Shown piece after piece: positions 57,672 to 64,000 of a DNA stretch of 64,000 nt. The stretch spans positions 1 through 64,000 of the forward strand of contig NZ_FOFF01000011.1 in the NCBI RefSeq assembly GCF_900110755.1. The letters are read 5' to 3'. Both the position numbers and the translations under genes were made by a program. Below the pieces are notes generated by a model. It had not been told where the DNA came from and did no database searches. It was given only the letters and a program-made list of their open reading frames with translations. The first letter of the stretch is position 1; every line of letters begins with the position of its first letter. The DNA is from Streptomyces sp. yr375 (lineage in GTDB: Bacteria > Actinomycetota > Actinomycetes > Streptomycetales > Streptomycetaceae).

Positions 57672-57995
57672 TCAGCCGGCGGCGAGGTGGTCGGCGAGGC
57701 CCCGTTTGACGCCCGCGAGGAACGCGGCGATCTCCTCGGGGGTGTAGATCAGTGCCGGGCCGGCGGGGTCGGTCGACTGCCGCAGCGCCACGCGGCCGTC
57801 GGCGAGCTGCTTCGTCTGCACGCACTGGCCCCCGTTGGGACCGCTCCACGGGGACTCCCAGCCCTGCTCGCCCAGGTCGGCCGCGGGCATCCCGTTGTAG
57901 ACGTGGTGCATGTGCTGAGCGTGCTGAAGGTGCTGGGCGTGGCGGACGTGGTGGACATGGCTGTCGATGTCGTGGCTGCCGTCCATGCCGGTCAT
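57672..57995 (-). CDS. DUF397 protein with His-rich N-terminal extension
   Basis: A 107-residue protein. The C-terminal ~60 residues are a DUF397 domain (GWESPWSGPNGGQCVQTKQL, VALRQSTDPAGPALIYTPEE, AAFLAGVKRGLADHL). The N-terminal ~35 residues are unusual: ten histidines in SHVHHVRHAQHLQHAQHMHH. DUF397 proteins are partners of XRE/DUF5753 (WhiJ-type) regulators, and the ATG overlaps the stop of such a gene (ATGA), giving translational coupling. The His-rich arm may bind metal or be low-complexity expansion. Confidence 0.85.
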   Translation of the reverse strand: MTGMDGSHDIDSHVHHVRHAQHLQHAQHMHHVYNGMPAADLGEQGWESPWSGPNGGQCVQTKQLADGRVALRQSTDPAGPALIYTPEEIAAFLAGVKRGLADHLAAG

Positions 57996-58867
57996 GAGTA
58001 CTCCTTGCGCATACGGTTCAGGAGTGACCTGCTGTCCGTGTCCGAGGTCAGCAGGGACATGCGGTTGTGCGCCTCCAGGTGCGCCGCGACGTCGGAGCGC
58101 TGGTCCAGGTACACGGCACCGGAGAGGATCTCGGTGTAGACGATGTCGGGCAACTCCGGTTCCTCGAACCGGAAGTAGGTGAACGGGGCGCACGCGCCCA
58201 CATGGGCGCCGGCCGCGAACGGCACGACGTCGACGCTCACATGCGCCAGCTCCGAGACCTCCAGCAGCCGGTCGATCTGCTCCCGCATCACCTCGGCGCA
58301 GCCCACCACCCGGTGCAGCACGGCCTCCTCCAGCACCACCCACAGCGTGGGCGCCTCGGCCCTCGCCAGCAGGCTCTGGCGGCGCAGCCGCAGGTCCACG
58401 CGCCGCCGCAGATCCTCGTCCTGGTCGTCGGGGAAGCCCCCGCCGAGGACTTCGCGCGCGTACCGGGGCGTCTGCAACAGCCCCGTGACGTAGTGCGGTT
58501 CGTAGGTGCGCAGCGTCCTGGCCGCGGTCTCCAGACTGACGTAGGCGCTGAACCAGCCCGGCAGGACATCGCGGTACGGGTGCCACCAGCCGGGCTCGTT
58601 GGCCCGCTCGGCGAGGGCGACGAACTCCTCGATCTCCTGCCCGTCGGCCCCGTACAGCGCGAGCAGGATCTCCACGTACAGCGGCTTGAGGCCGACCTCG
58701 GCCTTCTCCAGACGGCGGACGGTCAGGGACGTCACCCGCAGGGCCCTGGCCGCGTCCTCCAGCGACACGCCCGCGTTCTGCCGCCGCTCCTGGAGCCGCC
58801 GGCCCAGGATCATGCGCAGCACAGTGGGCGCACTGCTGCCGACTGTGCCCGAACGGCCTTCGCTCAC
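57992..58867 (-). CDS. XRE-family regulator with DUF5753 (WhiJ-like)
   Basis: A 291-residue regulator. The N-terminal Xre helix-turn-helix is seen in LGRRLQERRQNAGVSLEDAA then RALRVTSLTVRRLEKAEVGL. The DUF5753 sensor domain follows from about residue 95 (FSAYVSLETAARTLRTYEPH, YVTGLLQTPRYAREVL, ELAHVSVDVVPFAAGAHVG). These proteins act with small DUF397 partners in developmental or antibiotic control. Start GTG 58867 follows AGGAGG. It is divergent from the HATPase gene, another member of this recurrent set. Confidence 0.9.
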   Translation of the reverse strand: MSEGRSGTVGSSAPTVLRMILGRRLQERRQNAGVSLEDAARALRVTSLTVRRLEKAEVGLKPLYVEILLALYGADGQEIEEFVALAERANEPGWWHPYRDVLPGWFSAYVSLETAARTLRTYEPHYVTGLLQTPRYAREVLGGGFPDDQDEDLRRRVDLRLRRQSLLARAEAPTLWVVLEEAVLHRVVGCAEVMREQIDRLLEVSELAHVSVDVVPFAAGAHVGACAPFTYFRFEEPELPDIVYTEILSGAVYLDQRSDVAAHLEAHNRMSLLTSDTDSRSLLNRMRKEYS

Positions 58868-59183
58868 GCCCCTACCTCCTGAAGGACTGTCACCGCTCCG
58901 AGTCTGACAGCGACTTGATGACGCGAACAGTCCGATACCGGCGTGATGAAATTATCAGGCAGTTGGTTGCAGCTTGAACTTGGGTGCGAGCATAGTTACT
59001 TCTGTGAACCGCGCCAGCCGAACACAAGCGTTCCCCCGTCATGCTCCGCCATCCCCGCAGGAGTTGGAGGAACCAGGCGTTCACGGCGCAGAGCGGCCCG
59101 ACCGGAACACCTCCTCCTCGTGGGCCCCTTACTCACCTTCCCCGGCCTCTGGCTGCTCCCGCCCCCCACGGAAGGCGACCACC
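58868..59183. other. Divergent region between XRE and HATPase genes
   Basis: About 315 bases. It is locally AT-richer at 58940-59005 (ATGAAATTATCAGG, AGCATAGTTACTTCTG), where promoters for both directions most likely lie. An open frame on the plus strand from 58974 continues into the HATPase gene but looks non-coding. No clear palindrome was found. Confidence 0.45.
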
Positions 59184-59624
59184 GTGTCCCCCCACACGCT
59201 TTCGTCCCCCCAGCCCTTAGACACCTGGAGCCCCGAGCGGACGCACTGGCTCGAACTCCCGGCCCACCGCTCCAGCGTCTCGCTGGCCCGCCGCTCCATG
59301 AGCGCGCGGCTGGACGCGTGGGGGCTGCCGGGCGAGCTGTGCGCGGACGCCGTCCTGCTCGTGTCGGAGCTGGCCACCAACGCCGTACGGCACACGCTCG
59401 GCACCCGGTTCCTGTGCGGTGTCGGGCTCGTCACGGACGAGTGCCTTCGCCTGGAGGTGCACGACCACGACCGCACGGGCCGCGGCCTGCCCCGCTGCGA
59501 GCCCGGACCGGACGACGAGGGCGGCCGCGGCCTGCTCCTGGTGGAGCAGCTCGCCGAGGCCTGGGGGGTCGACCGGTCCCGACTGACCGGAGGCAACGCG
59601 GTGTGGGTGACCCTGACGGCCTGA
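59184..59624 (+). CDS. Stand-alone HATPase_c (anti-sigma/RsbW-like) ATP-binding protein
   Basis: About 146 residues of a GHKL ATPase fold. N box LLVSELATNAVRHTLGTRF, G1-like LEVHDHDRTGRGLP and G2 GGRGLLLVEQLAEAWGVDRS are visible. Proteins of this size act as anti-sigma-factor-type kinases or as the ATPase partner of WhiJ/DUF397 sets. Start GTG 59184 with GGAAGG upstream; an ATG at 58974 is in frame but the added ~70 residues have no family character. It converges on a SpoIIE phosphatase whose domain class often opposes such kinases. Confidence 0.85.
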   Translation: MSPHTLSSPQPLDTWSPERTHWLELPAHRSSVSLARRSMSARLDAWGLPGELCADAVLLVSELATNAVRHTLGTRFLCGVGLVTDECLRLEVHDHDRTGRGLPRCEPGPDDEGGRGLLLVEQLAEAWGVDRSRLTGGNAVWVTLTA

Positions 59625-59684
59625 ACCGACCGCCTGAACCAACGGCCTGAAGGCAGTCTGAAAGGGTGCGGCATTCGGCCGAAC

Positions 59685-60956
59685 TCAGCAGCCGGCGGGC
59701 GTCAGTTCGGCCAGCAATAGCGTGCGGTCGTCCGCTCCGGCCGCGCCCGAAGGATCGTGCAGCAGCCGGCGGCACAGGGACGGCAGCGCGTCGTGGCCGT
59801 CGCCGTCCATGGGCTCTACGGCGGCGGCCGCGTCCAGGGTGCGCGCGAGCCGGGAGATCTCCTGGTCGATGTCGGCGTCGCGGGACTCCACCAGGCCGTC
59901 GCTGTAGAGGACCAGCAGGGCCGGATCCGGCACGGACAGCACCGTCTCCTGGTAGCCGCCCGTGCCGAGCCCGAGGGGCAGTCCCGCCCCGGTCAGCGTG
60001 ACCGGGGCCGTCCGGCCGTCCGGGCCGCGCAGCAGCGGCGGCGGATGGCCCGCCCCCACCAGGGTGCAGGTGCGCCGCCGGGCGTCCCACTCGGCGTAGA
60101 TGCAGGTCGCGAAGGAGACCCCGGGGGAGTCCCCGGCGAGCGTGTCGAGCTGTCCTATGAGGTCGGCCGCCGGGATGTCCAGCCCTGCCAACGTTCGTAC
60201 CGCGGTGCGCAGTTGGATCATCGCGACGGCGGACTCCGGGCCGTGTCCCATGGCGTCCCCGACGATCAGACTGACCCGGTCACCCGGCCGTTTCAGCACG
60301 TCGAACCAGTCACCGCCGACGAGGTTGCCCTGCCCGGCCGGCAGACAGCCGTGCGCGGTGCGGCACCCCCCGAACTCCTGGGCCGTACCGGGCGGCAGAC
60401 TGTTGCGGATGGCCAGCGCGGTGCGCCGCTCACGCTCGTAACGGCGCCCGTTGTCCAGGGCGACGGCCGCCCGCGCGGCCAGCGCCGCCACGGCCGCCGC
60501 GTCCGCGGGCGTGAAGGGCACCCGGCCCGCCCCGCGTGTGCAGGTGACGAAGCCGATCGCCACGTCCCGCAGCCGCAGTGGCACGACGAGGTAGGACGCC
60601 ACGCGCAGGAGGTCCCCGAGGCGCGCGTCGCCGTCGCCGTGCCCGTCTCCGGAGCCGATGAGCCGCTCCGAGGTGTGCGGGTCCATCGAGTCGAGCACCT
60701 GAACCTGGCCGGTGGCGAGCGCACGGGCGTGGGGCGTCTCCCGCGGGAAGGCGATCACCTCGCCGACCGGCAGCACGCCCTCCCAGTCCTCGAACGCGTC
60801 CGGTCCGACGCGCAGCGCGATGCGGCGCGCCTCGATCCGGGGCGGGTCCGCGCAGGGATGCGCGTTCTCCGCGACGCGCCAGCGCTCCAGCACGTACACG
60901 GAGGCCGCTTCGCAGAACCCGGGGGTCAGCGCGTGCACGACATGGCTGCCGGTCAT
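59685..60956 (-). CDS. GAF-SpoIIE (PP2C) serine phosphatase
   Basis: A 423-residue protein. A GAF-type sensor domain occupies about 15-185 (CEAASVYVLERWRVAEN, LLRVASYLVVPLRLRDVAIG, VAALAARAAVALDNGRRYER). A SpoIIE phosphatase follows (GNLVGGDWFDVLKRPGDRVS, VGDAMGHGPESAVAM, LYSDGLVESRDADIDQEISR, ADDRTLLLAEL) with the metal Asp residues in place. It should switch off a partner kinase or anti-sigma cascade on ligand binding. ATG 60956 is the only usable start before an upstream in-frame TGA, so the first helix of the GAF domain may be trimmed. Convergent with the HATPase gene. Confidence 0.87.
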   Translation of the reverse strand: MTGSHVVHALTPGFCEAASVYVLERWRVAENAHPCADPPRIEARRIALRVGPDAFEDWEGVLPVGEVIAFPRETPHARALATGQVQVLDSMDPHTSERLIGSGDGHGDGDARLGDLLRVASYLVVPLRLRDVAIGFVTCTRGAGRVPFTPADAAAVAALAARAAVALDNGRRYERERRTALAIRNSLPPGTAQEFGGCRTAHGCLPAGQGNLVGGDWFDVLKRPGDRVSLIVGDAMGHGPESAVAMIQLRTAVRTLAGLDIPAADLIGQLDTLAGDSPGVSFATCIYAEWDARRRTCTLVGAGHPPPLLRGPDGRTAPVTLTGAGLPLGLGTGGYQETVLSVPDPALLVLYSDGLVESRDADIDQEISRLARTLDAAAAVEPMDGDGHDALPSLCRRLLHDPSGAAGADDRTLLLAELTPAGC

Positions 60957-61125
60957 CCGCAGATCGAGTTCCGAGCCGATGACGTCGGCCGCGGGGGAGA
61001 ACGCGGACCGGCGGGGCGAGGGCCGGGCGGCAGGCGCGTCGTCGGTGCGGCTGTGCGGTTCGTTCCGCAGGGTCGTGCCTTTCCAGTGGGGTTCGTCCGC
61101 GCGGCGGGGGACAAAGGATCACCAC

Positions 61126-61151
61126 GCGCCGTCGCAACTATATGATGGCGC
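61126..61151. promoter_or_regulatory. Dyad in the divergent region upstream of the beta-lactamase gene
   Basis: GCGCCGTC and GATGGCGC are inverted (7 of 8) around GCAACTATAT, whose TATATG resembles a -10 box. It lies 106 bases before the beta-lactamase ATG 61257. Possible operator/promoter; weak evidence. Confidence 0.4.
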
Positions 61152-61256
61152 GTCAAGTTACCGGGTAGGGAAGGAAGTTGCGTGACCCGGTGGCCGGGCA
61201 ACCGGATCACGACCACAGGAACGCAGAAACGCGGGAAAAGCAGGAGGATGGACCGG

Positions 61257-62240
61257 ATGTACCGGACGGACAAGGCCGACCCGACGACCACGGCGTCAAC
61301 CACGGCTTCGGCCACGCCGTCAACCGCAGCGCCCCACCCGGGCCGCCGTGCGGTGCTGGGCCTCGGCGCCGCAGCGGCACTCGTGGCCGCCCTGCCGGGA
61401 GCGGCGCACGCCTCGGCTTCCGGTGCGACCGGGGCGGCGGGAATCTCGGGGCGGTTCGGCGACCTGGAGCGGGAGCACTCCGCGCGTCTGGGGATCTTCG
61501 CCCACGACACCGGCTCGGGCCGGACCCTGGCCTACCGCGCGGACGAGCGATTCCCCCTCTGCTCGGTCTTCAAGGCGCTCGCCGTCTCGGCGGTCCTACG
61601 GGATCTCGACCAGGCCGGTGAGTACCTCGCCGAGCGGATCCACTACACGAAGGACTACGTCACGGCCTCGGGGTACGCGCCGATCACGGGCACGGACGAG
61701 CATGTCGCGGGCGGTATGACCGTCGAGGAGCTGTGCGCCGCAGCCCTCTCCCACAGTGACAACGGGGCGGCCAACCTCCTGATGCGGGAGCTGGGCGGAC
61801 CGGCCGCGGTCACCCGGTTCGCCCGCTCGCTCGGGGACGCGACGACCCGCCTCGACCGGTGGGAACCCGAGCTCAACTCGGCGGAACCGTGGCGGACGAC
61901 CGACCTCACGAGCCCGCGAGCGATCGGACGGACCTTCGCGCGGCTCGTGCTCGGCCGGGCCCTGCCACCCGCGGACCGGACACGCCTGACCGGTTGGATG
62001 ATCGCCAACACCACCAACACCGAGCGCTTCCGCGCCGGCCTGCCCGCCGACTGGGTACTCGCCGACAAGACCGGGGGCGGACAGGCGTACGGGGTCGCCA
62101 ACGACGTGGGCATCGTCTGGCCTCCCGGCCGGGCACCCCTCGTGCTGGCCGTCCTGTCGACCAAACACGCTTCCGAAGGCCCCTCGGACAACCCGCTGGT
62201 GGCGAGGGCGGCCGAGCTGGTCGCGGCGGAGCTGACCTGA
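61257..62240 (+). CDS. Tat-exported class A beta-lactamase
   Basis: About 327 residues. A Tat signal (PGRRAVLGLGAAAALVAALP then AHAS) precedes a class A serine beta-lactamase with all active-site motifs: S103-V-F-K106, S167-D-N169, WEPELN with the general-base Glu203 (Ambler 166), and K271-T-G273. It hydrolyses beta-lactams outside the membrane. The start is ATG 61257, nine bases from GGAGG; ATG 61248 would touch the Shine-Dalgarno. No BlaI/BlaR or AmpR-type regulator is adjacent. Cys in LCSVFKAL and EELCAAAL could form the disulfide seen in some class A enzymes. Confidence 0.93.
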   Translation: MYRTDKADPTTTASTTASATPSTAAPHPGRRAVLGLGAAAALVAALPGAAHASASGATGAAGISGRFGDLEREHSARLGIFAHDTGSGRTLAYRADERFPLCSVFKALAVSAVLRDLDQAGEYLAERIHYTKDYVTASGYAPITGTDEHVAGGMTVEELCAAALSHSDNGAANLLMRELGGPAAVTRFARSLGDATTRLDRWEPELNSAEPWRTTDLTSPRAIGRTFARLVLGRALPPADRTRLTGWMIANTTNTERFRAGLPADWVLADKTGGGQAYGVANDVGIVWPPGRAPLVLAVLSTKHASEGPSDNPLVARAAELVAAELT

Positions 62241-62282
62241 CGCGGCCCGGCCTGGCCCGCCGACCGGCGGCGCGCGCTCTCG

Positions 62283-62735
62283 TCAGGCGTCGGTGACGTT
62301 CGCCGTGACCAGCCTGAGGAGCTGCTTGGCCAGTGCGTCCTGTTCGGGGGTGAGCCCCATGGCGTCGCCGATCGCGAGGGGGACCGTGCCGGCCCGCTCG
62401 CGGAGCCCCGCGCCGGCGTCGGTGAGGCGGAGGGCCACGGAGCGCTCGTCGTCGGGGCGGCGTTCGCGGCGCAGCAGGCCGTTCACCTCCAGGCGCTTGA
62501 GCAGGGGGGAGAGGGTGCTGGATTCCAGCTGGAGCGCGGTACCCAGCTCGCGTACGGAGATCGAGTCCTGCTCCCACAGCACCAGCATGACGAGGTACTG
62601 CGGGTAGGTCAGGCCGAGCTCCTCCAGCAGCGGCCGGTAGCGGGCGGTCACGGCCCGGGAGGCGGCATACAGGGCGAAGCAGAGCTGGTCGTCCAGGAGC
62701 AGCGACCGGTCGGTCGGTTCGGCGGCTCGGTCCAC
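62283..62735 (-). CDS. OhrR-type MarR-family peroxide sensor
   Basis: About 150 residues. The N-terminal LLLDDQLCFALYAASRA places the reactive Cys19 exactly as in organic-peroxide sensors of the OhrR group. The winged helix is ISVRELGTALQLESSTLSPL then LKRLEVNGLLRRERRPDDER. Start GTG 62735 is preferred for AGGAG seven bases upstream; an earlier GTG (62765) has no site. On oxidation of the Cys the repressor should release DNA. It is divergent from an alpha/beta hydrolase rather than from an ohr peroxidase gene. Confidence 0.87.
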   Translation of the reverse strand: MDRAAEPTDRSLLLDDQLCFALYAASRAVTARYRPLLEELGLTYPQYLVMLVLWEQDSISVRELGTALQLESSTLSPLLKRLEVNGLLRRERRPDDERSVALRLTDAGAGLRERAGTVPLAIGDAMGLTPEQDALAKQLLRLVTANVTDA

Positions 62736-62841
62736 GGCATGGCTCCTGGTTGCTGCGCTGGTCACGGGAAACCACCACTCTATCGTTCAAGTCCTCCCGA
62801 TTCTATCGCCCACTAATCGATCGAGCATGAAGAAGTCCTGC

Positions 62842-62879
62842 CCTAATTGGTTGTGCACGACTCAATTGGGCGCTACTGT
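62842..62879 (+). promoter_or_regulatory. Promoter and likely OhrR operator for the hydrolase gene
   Basis: TTGTGC (62851-62856) and TACTGT (62874-62879) are 17 bp apart, a plausible -35/-10 pair. They overlap an inverted repeat CCTAATTG (62842-62849) / CAATTGGG (62863-62870), 7 of 8 matching, with the AATTG core common to OhrR boxes. Confidence 0.55.
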
Positions 62880-62952
62880 TGTGGATGTGCCGCCGTTCCG
62901 GACGAGGACTACCGTCGGAACTGCCCGCGGTACCCGAACCGAGGAGCTCGCC

Positions 62953-63924
62953 ATGACCGACACCACTCCCGCCGCCCGCCCCGTCCTCGAGCCCGCAGCG
63001 CAGTCCTTCGCCGAGGCCACCGCGAACCCGCCGTTCCTCTTCGATCTGCCGCCGGCGGAGGGCCGCAAGGCGGTGGACGAGGCGCAGTCGGGCGAGATCG
63101 CCCTGCCGGCGGTCGACGAGGAGTGGGTCACCGTGGCCGGTGGTCCGACAGGGAGCGTCCGGGCCCGGATCGTGAAGCCGGCCGGCGCGGAGGGCGTCCT
63201 GCCGGTGGTCCTGTACATCCACGGTGCGGGCTGGGTGTTCGGCAACGCGCACACGCATGACCGGCTGGTGCGGGAACTGGCCGTCGGCGCGGGGGCGGCG
63301 GTGGTGTTCCCGGAGTACGACCTGTCGCCCGAGGCGCGCTACCCGGTGGCGATCGAGCAGAACTTCGCGGTGGCCCGGTGGATCGTCGAGGAGGGCGCGC
63401 CCAAGGGTCTGGACGCCACCCGCATCGCGGTCGCCGGCGACTCCGTCGGCGGCAACATGACCGCCGCGCTGACGTTGATGGCCAAGGAACGCGGGGGTGT
63501 CCCGCTGGTGCAGCAGGTGCTGTTCTACCCGGTGACGGACGCGGCCTTCGACACCCCGTCCTACCACCGGTTCGCCACGGGCTACTTCCTGCGCCGCGAC
63601 GGTATGCAGTGGTTCTGGGACCAGTACACGACCGACGAGGCCGAGCGCGCCCAGATCACCGCGTCCCCGCTGCGCGCGACCACCGAGCAGCTCACCGGCC
63701 TGCCCCCGGCCCTGGTCGTCACGGGCGAGGCGGACGTCCTGCGGGACGAGGGCGAGGCGTACGCCAACAAGCTGCGCGCGGCCGGGGTCCCCGTCACCGC
63801 CGTGCGCTTCCAGGGCGTCATCCACGACTTCGTGATGCTCAACGCCCTGCGTGAGACCCACGCCGCCGAAGCCGCGATCAACCTCGCCGTCACCACCCTG
63901 CGCACGGCGTTCACCACGGCCTGA
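62953..63924 (+). CDS. Alpha/beta hydrolase of the HSL (lipase/esterase) family
   Basis: A 323-residue hydrolase. The HSL oxyanion motif is YIHGAGWVFG (HGGGW variant with Ala), the nucleophile elbow GDSVGGN (Ser), the acid is in TGEADVLRDEGEAY and the His in VIHDFVMLN. It should hydrolyse short acyl esters in the cytoplasm. Start ATG 62953 follows GAGGAG. It is divergent from the OhrR-like gene, and its promoter overlaps the likely operator, so it is probably induced by organic peroxides. A perfect hairpin follows the stop. Confidence 0.9.
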   Translation: MTDTTPAARPVLEPAAQSFAEATANPPFLFDLPPAEGRKAVDEAQSGEIALPAVDEEWVTVAGGPTGSVRARIVKPAGAEGVLPVVLYIHGAGWVFGNAHTHDRLVRELAVGAGAAVVFPEYDLSPEARYPVAIEQNFAVARWIVEEGAPKGLDATRIAVAGDSVGGNMTAALTLMAKERGGVPLVQQVLFYPVTDAAFDTPSYHRFATGYFLRRDGMQWFWDQYTTDEAERAQITASPLRATTEQLTGLPPALVVTGEADVLRDEGEAYANKLRAAGVPVTAVRFQGVIHDFVMLNALRETHAAEAAINLAVTTLRTAFTTA

Positions 63925-63935
63925 CACACGCGCTG

Positions 63936-63962
63936 CGGTGACGCGGCCCGGCCGCGTCACCG
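63936..63962 (+). terminator. Terminator hairpin after the hydrolase gene
   Basis: CGGTGACGCGGC (63936-63947) pairs perfectly with GCCGCGTCACCG (63951-63962) around CCG: a 12-bp stem with a 3-base loop, 12 bases after the stop. T-tract is only GTGTTC, typical for streptomycetes. Confidence 0.8.
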
Positions 63963-64000
63963 TGTTCGCCTGCCTCGCCACGGGCGGTGCCACCCCCGAC

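Noticed and set aside
58974..59183. N-terminal extension of the HATPase to ATG 58974
   Set aside because: The extra residues are Pro/Ser/Arg-rich without family similarity; GTG 59184 with GGAAGG fits the domain start.

Overview
The window reads as streptomycete chromosome. G+C is very high with strong third-position bias, GTG/TTG starts are common, and it carries families typical of Streptomyces: WhiJ-type XRE/DUF5753 with DUF397, SpoIIE phosphatases, a lone HATPase, Tat-exported enzymes and LacI/ABC sugar loci. No rRNA, tRNA, CRISPR array or intact prophage was seen.

Left edge (1-7.3 kb): an accessory island littered with decayed transposases. These are an IS3 OrfA cut by the window edge, a Tn3-family transposase C-terminus with a nonsense codon and a frameshift, an IS30 transposase with its core deleted, and an IS110 remnant. 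Between them sit two self-regulated modules: a TetR regulator divergent from an SDR oxidoreductase with twin palindromic operators, and a MarR-MFS pump-isochorismatase-like-PEBP operon.

7.3-17.6 kb: a flavin reductase, a tail-anchored protein built of Ser-x-x triplets, and a tightly coupled four-gene operon (SWIM-like zinc finger protein, vWA protein, MoxR-type AAA+ ATPase, DUF5682 protein). A convergent LRV/HEAT-like repeat protein follows. 17.7-26.8 kb: a secreted LamG-GH43 enzyme, a PucR regulator divergent from a Tat-exported FAD dehydrogenase, and pyruvate carboxylase.

26.8-37.1 kb: two STM4015-type leucine-rich-repeat paralogues flank a lysozyme-like/M23 cell-wall protein, an orphan CutM-like FAD domain and a DUF6745 gene broken by an in-frame TGA. 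The second paralogue heads a coupled STM4015-4014-4013-4012-4011 operon (LRR, ATP-grasp-like, alkaline-phosphatase/sulfatase-like, two radical SAM enzymes). This is the best candidate for an uncharacterised modification system.

37.1-46.1 kb: a galactan-type sugar locus (GH30 galactanase-like enzyme, GH42 beta-galactosidase, ABC transporter, LacI regulator) with two LacI palindromes in the divergent promoter. 46.1-49.2 kb: degenerate ~100-bp repeats, a PlsC-like acyltransferase and phosphoglucomutase. 49.5-53 kb: a wrecked urea/amide uptake region, with a frameshifted AmiC-like binding protein and a urt operon collapsed by deletion and inversion, leaving only urtE whole. 53-64 kb: signalling and stress genes (two SpoIIE phosphatases, MASE1 membrane protein, P-loop kinase, APH-fold kinase, DUF574 methyltransferase, DUF397/XRE pair, HATPase), a Tat-exported class A beta-lactamase, and an OhrR-like regulator divergent from an alpha/beta hydrolase.

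Several intergenic regions carry short imperfect tandem repeats (12-35 bp periods), an unusual recurring trait of this segment.
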